Assembly: GCA_937968035.1 (NCBI GenBank)
Contig: CALBTS010000114.1
Coordinates: 1 to 8,110, forward strand
Direction: 5' to 3'
DNA from: an uncultured Methanomethylovorans sp.
GTDB taxonomy: Archaea > Halobacteriota > Methanosarcinia > Methanosarcinales > Methanosarcinaceae
DNA length: 8,110 bases
Numbering within the stretch: position 1 is the stretch's first letter; every line of letters begins with the position of its first letter. Below are positions 5,941 to 8,110 of the stretch, in pieces. Made by a program: the position numbers and the translations under genes. The notes under the pieces are model-generated. The model did not search any database, had not been told where the DNA came from, and worked only from the letters and a program-made list of their open reading frames with translations.

Positions 5941-6057
5941 TTCGGCAACCGCGTGTTTGCAATAAGCAATAGCTCATGACACATCAAGGCCAAGCCCTGC
6001 GGGTTCCTGTGGAAGCCTTGCTTTTGTCACTCGCTAACCACGCTGCAGCTTGCCGAA
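5941..6057. repeat. Nested imperfect palindrome P2 upstream of Pycsar (attC-like)
   Basis: Five stems nest in order: TTCGGCAA (5941-5948)/TTGCCGAA (6050-6057), GCGTG (5951-5955)/CACGC (6039-6043), TAGC (5970-5973)/GCTA (6033-6036), TGACA (5977-5981)/TGTCA (6025-6029) and CAAGGC (5985-5990)/GCCTTG (6015-6020). A small inner hairpin AGCCC/GGGTT lies at 5993-6005. That is 28 outer pairs with unequal bulges. The surrounding 5805-6090 stretch is visibly more GC-rich than its neighbours and non-coding. A GTTAAAG follows at 6084-6090 just before the ATG at 6095; it differs from the attC core GTTRRRY only at the last base. Alternatives: a structured RNA, a REP-like element or the end of a transposon. 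Confidence 0.65.
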
Positions 6058-6094
6058 AATTGTCTGCAACTCGCAACGGCTCGCGTTAAAGTAA

Positions 6095-6613
6095 ATGGGT
6101 TTATTCCAAACACTTAATAGAACAGAAATGGACATACAAAGTAAATTTAAAATTATCGAGAGGTTTGACGCATACTATTCTGGGATTAATAATAAGGGAG
6201 CATTTATTCTTGCGATTAACACCCTCATTATTAGTGGAGTACTTATTGGATTTAGTGACCTAAGTGCAATGATAACCTGTTCAGAAAGGAATATTTTTGA
6301 AATATTAGTTACACTCATTATGGTGTTATCCATAAGTTCTATGATAATCACCATAATAGCAATCATTCCGTATTTAAAATCTACTGGCAGCTCAGTTTGG
6401 TTCTTTAATGATGTAGCTAAGAAATCCCTGGTTGGATTTAAGGCTCTGATGCAGGAATTGTCTGCTGAAGGACTCAATAGTGATCTGGATGAACAGATAC
6501 ATTATCTTGCTTCTGGATTGCGATTAAAACATCTTAGAGTTAAAGTAGCCCTCATTCTAAATATCATTCAAATGCTCTTATTATTAGTGTTAACCTATTT
6601 ATTAGTGTTCTAA
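6095..6613 (+). CDS. pycTM: Pycsar effector, DUF5706-like membrane protein (PycTM type)
   Basis: A 172-residue inner-membrane protein expected to be the effector of the Pycsar anti-phage system: on binding the cyclic pyrimidine nucleotide made by its partner it would disrupt the membrane and stop infection. Three hydrophobic helices are seen, at about 35-53 (GAFILAINTLIISGVLIGF), 69-94 and 150-172. The first is preceded by the amphipathic stretch FDAYYSGINNKG and the loop before the last holds WFFNDVAKKS and a charged helical segment, the usual layout of this family. The ATG at 6095 is taken as start; M12 at 6128 is a reasonable alternative. The stop abuts the cyclase ATG with no gap, so translation is coupled. 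No promoter is visible in the palindromic region upstream. Confidence 0.85.
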   Translation: MGLFQTLNRTEMDIQSKFKIIERFDAYYSGINNKGAFILAINTLIISGVLIGFSDLSAMITCSERNIFEILVTLIMVLSISSMIITIIAIIPYLKSTGSSVWFFNDVAKKSLVGFKALMQELSAEGLNSDLDEQIHYLASGLRLKHLRVKVALILNIIQMLLLLVLTYLLVF

Positions 6614-7903
6614 ATGAAACTATTTGAAAACTACTTACATGGGATAGAAGACATTGTTACTTCATCTCATGCCAGCAAAAGAGGGTTGACACTTGAACAA
6701 AAACTACCTAATTACTTTGAAAAGGGAATGCCCAATGAAGTTCCAATGTATAACACCTCAAATGCTAATAATAAAGTACTCATTGATTTTAACGGCCAAC
6801 AACTGATTCAATTATTTGGAGATAACCCCAGTGCATTTTCGGAGATTTCCATCGGGCCTCATCCTGACTTCAGCAACTTAGGTTTTTGGGATTTCGAAAA
6901 GCACTACTGCGTCACAATGTTTGCAGATATAAAGGGTTCCACACATTTAAATGAAAAATATTCATTACCCCAGGTGAGGAAAATCAAGGATACTATTCTA
7001 ACATTAGCGATACATGTTGCATTAGGATTTGGTGGGCACATTCATAGACTTCAAGGTGATGGGATCGTTATTCAATTTGTACGCAGAAGTCTAAAGGAGC
7101 AAGATGCAGTAATTAATTCCTTAAATACTTCAGCTGTTTTAACTCAGTTTATTTCTACTGATTTGGCAGAAATTTTCTCAAGCAATGGAGTAAAACCATT
7201 AAGAATCAGGACAGGTATAGATTTAGGTTATAAGGATGATGTAATCTGGTCTCATTATGGTATCCCGGGTTGCACAGAACTTACAACAACAAGCTTACAT
7301 ACCGATCTGGCCTCAAAGTTACAAGCGAGGGCTAATCCAAATGGAATATTGGTCGGGGGAAATGTAAAAGAAATATTGGATATTAAAACAGAATTCTGTA
7401 AGAATGTAGTACAGGAGAATGGTGAAGCGGATTATTATGTTTTCAGGGGTTATAAAGATTATCGGATGTTTGAATTCGATTGGAAAACATATCTGAAGAC
7501 ATTTGATTTTGTCAAGCTAGATACTAGCGGTAAGTCATTGGAAATAGAAGTACCAAGTCTTAGAATTCAATGTACCCTAACTGAGGAGAAAGATTCAATT
7601 GAGGCTGTTTATTATCAGAATTCAAGAGCCATTCCCAAGAATTGGAGAATTAAATACGCACTTTTCGAAAATGGAAGACCTTACCACAAAAAGGGCTTTG
7701 AATCAATTATATGGACAGCCCATAATTCTGGCAAAGAAGCAGAGGAGGCGAATCAACTTGAGCATGACTTTGGAGGAAATTATAAGGACCAAACGATTTG
7801 TGAGACCCTTGCAGCATATAAAGGACATCACTATGTTGAATGCAAAATCGACAGAGAGCACCTGGTTAACAAAAGAATCATGTTTCCAATTTTTGTGGAA
7901 TAG
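6614..7903 (+). CDS. pycC: Pycsar nucleotide cyclase with AGS-C sensor domain (PycC type)
   Basis: A 429-residue class III nucleotide cyclase, expected to make cUMP or cCMP on phage infection. Residues 1-95 form an N-terminal extension ending in GPHPDF; about 97-285 is the cyclase domain, with the metal-binding aspartates D105 (FADIKGST) and D149 (RLQGDG), RIRTGIDLG (197-205) and LHTDLASKLQARANPNG (228-244). The C-terminal part, about 300-429, fits the AGS-C sensor domain: PKNWRIKYALFENG (341-354), IIWTAHNSGKEA (365-376), ETLAAYKGHHYVEC (397-410). K235 lies where many class III cyclases have an arginine. cUMP against cCMP cannot be told by eye. It follows the membrane effector directly (stop at 6611-6613, ATG at 6614), the expected two-gene Pycsar operon. 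Confidence 0.9.
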   Translation: MKLFENYLHGIEDIVTSSHASKRGLTLEQKLPNYFEKGMPNEVPMYNTSNANNKVLIDFNGQQLIQLFGDNPSAFSEISIGPHPDFSNLGFWDFEKHYCVTMFADIKGSTHLNEKYSLPQVRKIKDTILTLAIHVALGFGGHIHRLQGDGIVIQFVRRSLKEQDAVINSLNTSAVLTQFISTDLAEIFSSNGVKPLRIRTGIDLGYKDDVIWSHYGIPGCTELTTTSLHTDLASKLQARANPNGILVGGNVKEILDIKTEFCKNVVQENGEADYYVFRGYKDYRMFEFDWKTYLKTFDFVKLDTSGKSLEIEVPSLRIQCTLTEEKDSIEAVYYQNSRAIPKNWRIKYALFENGRPYHKKGFESIIWTAHNSGKEAEEANQLEHDFGGNYKDQTICETLAAYKGHHYVECKIDREHLVNKRIMFPIFVE

Positions 7904-7940
7904 AACCTTATTCTGTTGTTTGGGCCTATAAGCTTGAATA

Positions 7941-8020
7941 TAAGCCATTTACTCTAATGTGGCAACACCTTACCCTCACTACACGACGTAAGTGCATTAA
8001 ATCGCCTGTAAATGGCCTTA
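7941..8020. repeat. Nested imperfect palindrome P3 downstream of Pycsar
   Basis: TAAGCCATTTAC (7941-7952) pairs with GTAAATGGCCTTA (8008-8020) over 12 pairs with one bulged C at 8016. Inside, TAATG (7955-7959) pairs with CATTA (7995-7999) and CTTAC (7969-7973) with GTAAG (7988-7992), with a 14-base loop. It starts 37 bases after the cyclase stop. The form is like P1 and P2, but the sequence differs. It may also act as a transcript end, although no T tract follows. Confidence 0.6.
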
Positions 8021-8032
8021 GATGTCATTTAT

Positions 8033-8110
8033 TTAATATGGCATAAGAGTTAACACGGTAGTGTTCCAATCAGTGTGTCCGGGGTAGCAGGTCTTCATCG
8101 AAGTTTCACA
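8033..8110 (-). CDS. Possible C-terminal end of a minus-strand ORF, cut by window edge
   Basis: From the right edge one minus-strand frame is open for 25 codons to a TAA at 8033-8035, ending in CYPGHTDWNTTVLTLMPY. The composition looks protein-like, but 25 codons is not enough to claim a gene. Other frames here are not clearly better. If real, it would converge on the Pycsar operon. Confidence 0.2.
   Translation of the reverse strand, partial: CETSMKTCYPGHTDWNTTVLTLMPY

Larger units (their letters stand above)
7904..8110. other. Non-coding tail after Pycsar
   Basis: Apart from palindrome P3 and a small hairpin AACAC/GTGTT (8052-8065), nothing convincing is seen here on the plus strand. No tRNA-like or att-core match to 35-55 is present, so the right end of the element is not marked in the window. 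Confidence 0.5.

Noticed and set aside
5734..5979. 81-residue plus-strand ORF
   Set aside because: It overlaps the 43-residue gene out of frame and runs through the palindromes; it has no protein-like pattern.
5835..6057. CRISPR array
   Set aside because: The repeats are inverted and nested with no regularly spaced direct repeats or unique spacers.
6084..6090. Firm call of an integron attC R' box
   Set aside because: GTTAAAG misses the final pyrimidine of GTTRRRY and no matching RYYYAAC box was found on the left side, so attC is kept as a hypothesis only.
7599..7948. Overlapping ORFs on both strands at the cyclase 3' end
   Set aside because: They are frame shadows of the AGS-C-like C-terminus, which is well supported in the cyclase frame.

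Overview
The window looks like the left part of a small integrated mobile element in an AT-rich member of the Bacteroidota. The evidence is the Bacteroidota-style tyrosine recombinase, a DUF6876 protein, the absence of clear Shine-Dalgarno sequences before most starts, and a TAnnTTTG-like promoter ahead of the integrase. Genus and element name cannot be read from the sequence.

Layout. Positions 1-55 read, on the minus strand, as the 3' end of a tRNA (T-loop and acceptor strand) followed by a rho-independent terminator. The tRNA-like match stops abruptly, so this is probably the chromosome/element junction (att). Next come an integrase (205-1410), a gene of unknown function with a weak RteC-like C-terminus (1414-2352), a MerR/excisionase-like HTH protein (2504-2725) and an SF3-type helicase overlapping it by ATGA (2722-4134), closed by a terminator. 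A gene-free 390-base stretch follows, with short direct repeats, CTACTCC motifs and GC-rich hairpins; it is a candidate replication origin or structured leader. Accessory genes come next: a small beta-rich protein (4524-4847) with a strong terminator, a DUF6876 protein (4911-5282), a 90-residue unknown (5290-5562) and a 43-residue basic protein (5673-5804).

The most interesting part is 5835-8020. Two long nested imperfect palindromes (5835-5900, 5941-6057) precede a two-gene module: a three-helix membrane protein (6095-6613) and a class III nucleotide cyclase with an AGS-C sensor-like C-terminus (6614-7903). A third nested palindrome (7941-8020) follows. The gene pair matches the Pycsar anti-phage system: the cyclase makes a cyclic pyrimidine nucleotide on infection and the membrane effector then damages the inner membrane. 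The flanking structures resemble integron attC sites in architecture, although canonical R boxes are not present, so the defence module may be a cassette carried on the element.

Working model: the integrase and HTH protein move the element at a tRNA 3' end, the helicase (perhaps with the 107-residue protein) replicates it, and Pycsar is its defence cargo. No capsid, portal, relaxase or conjugation gene is visible. The second att site was not found, so the element probably continues past the right edge.
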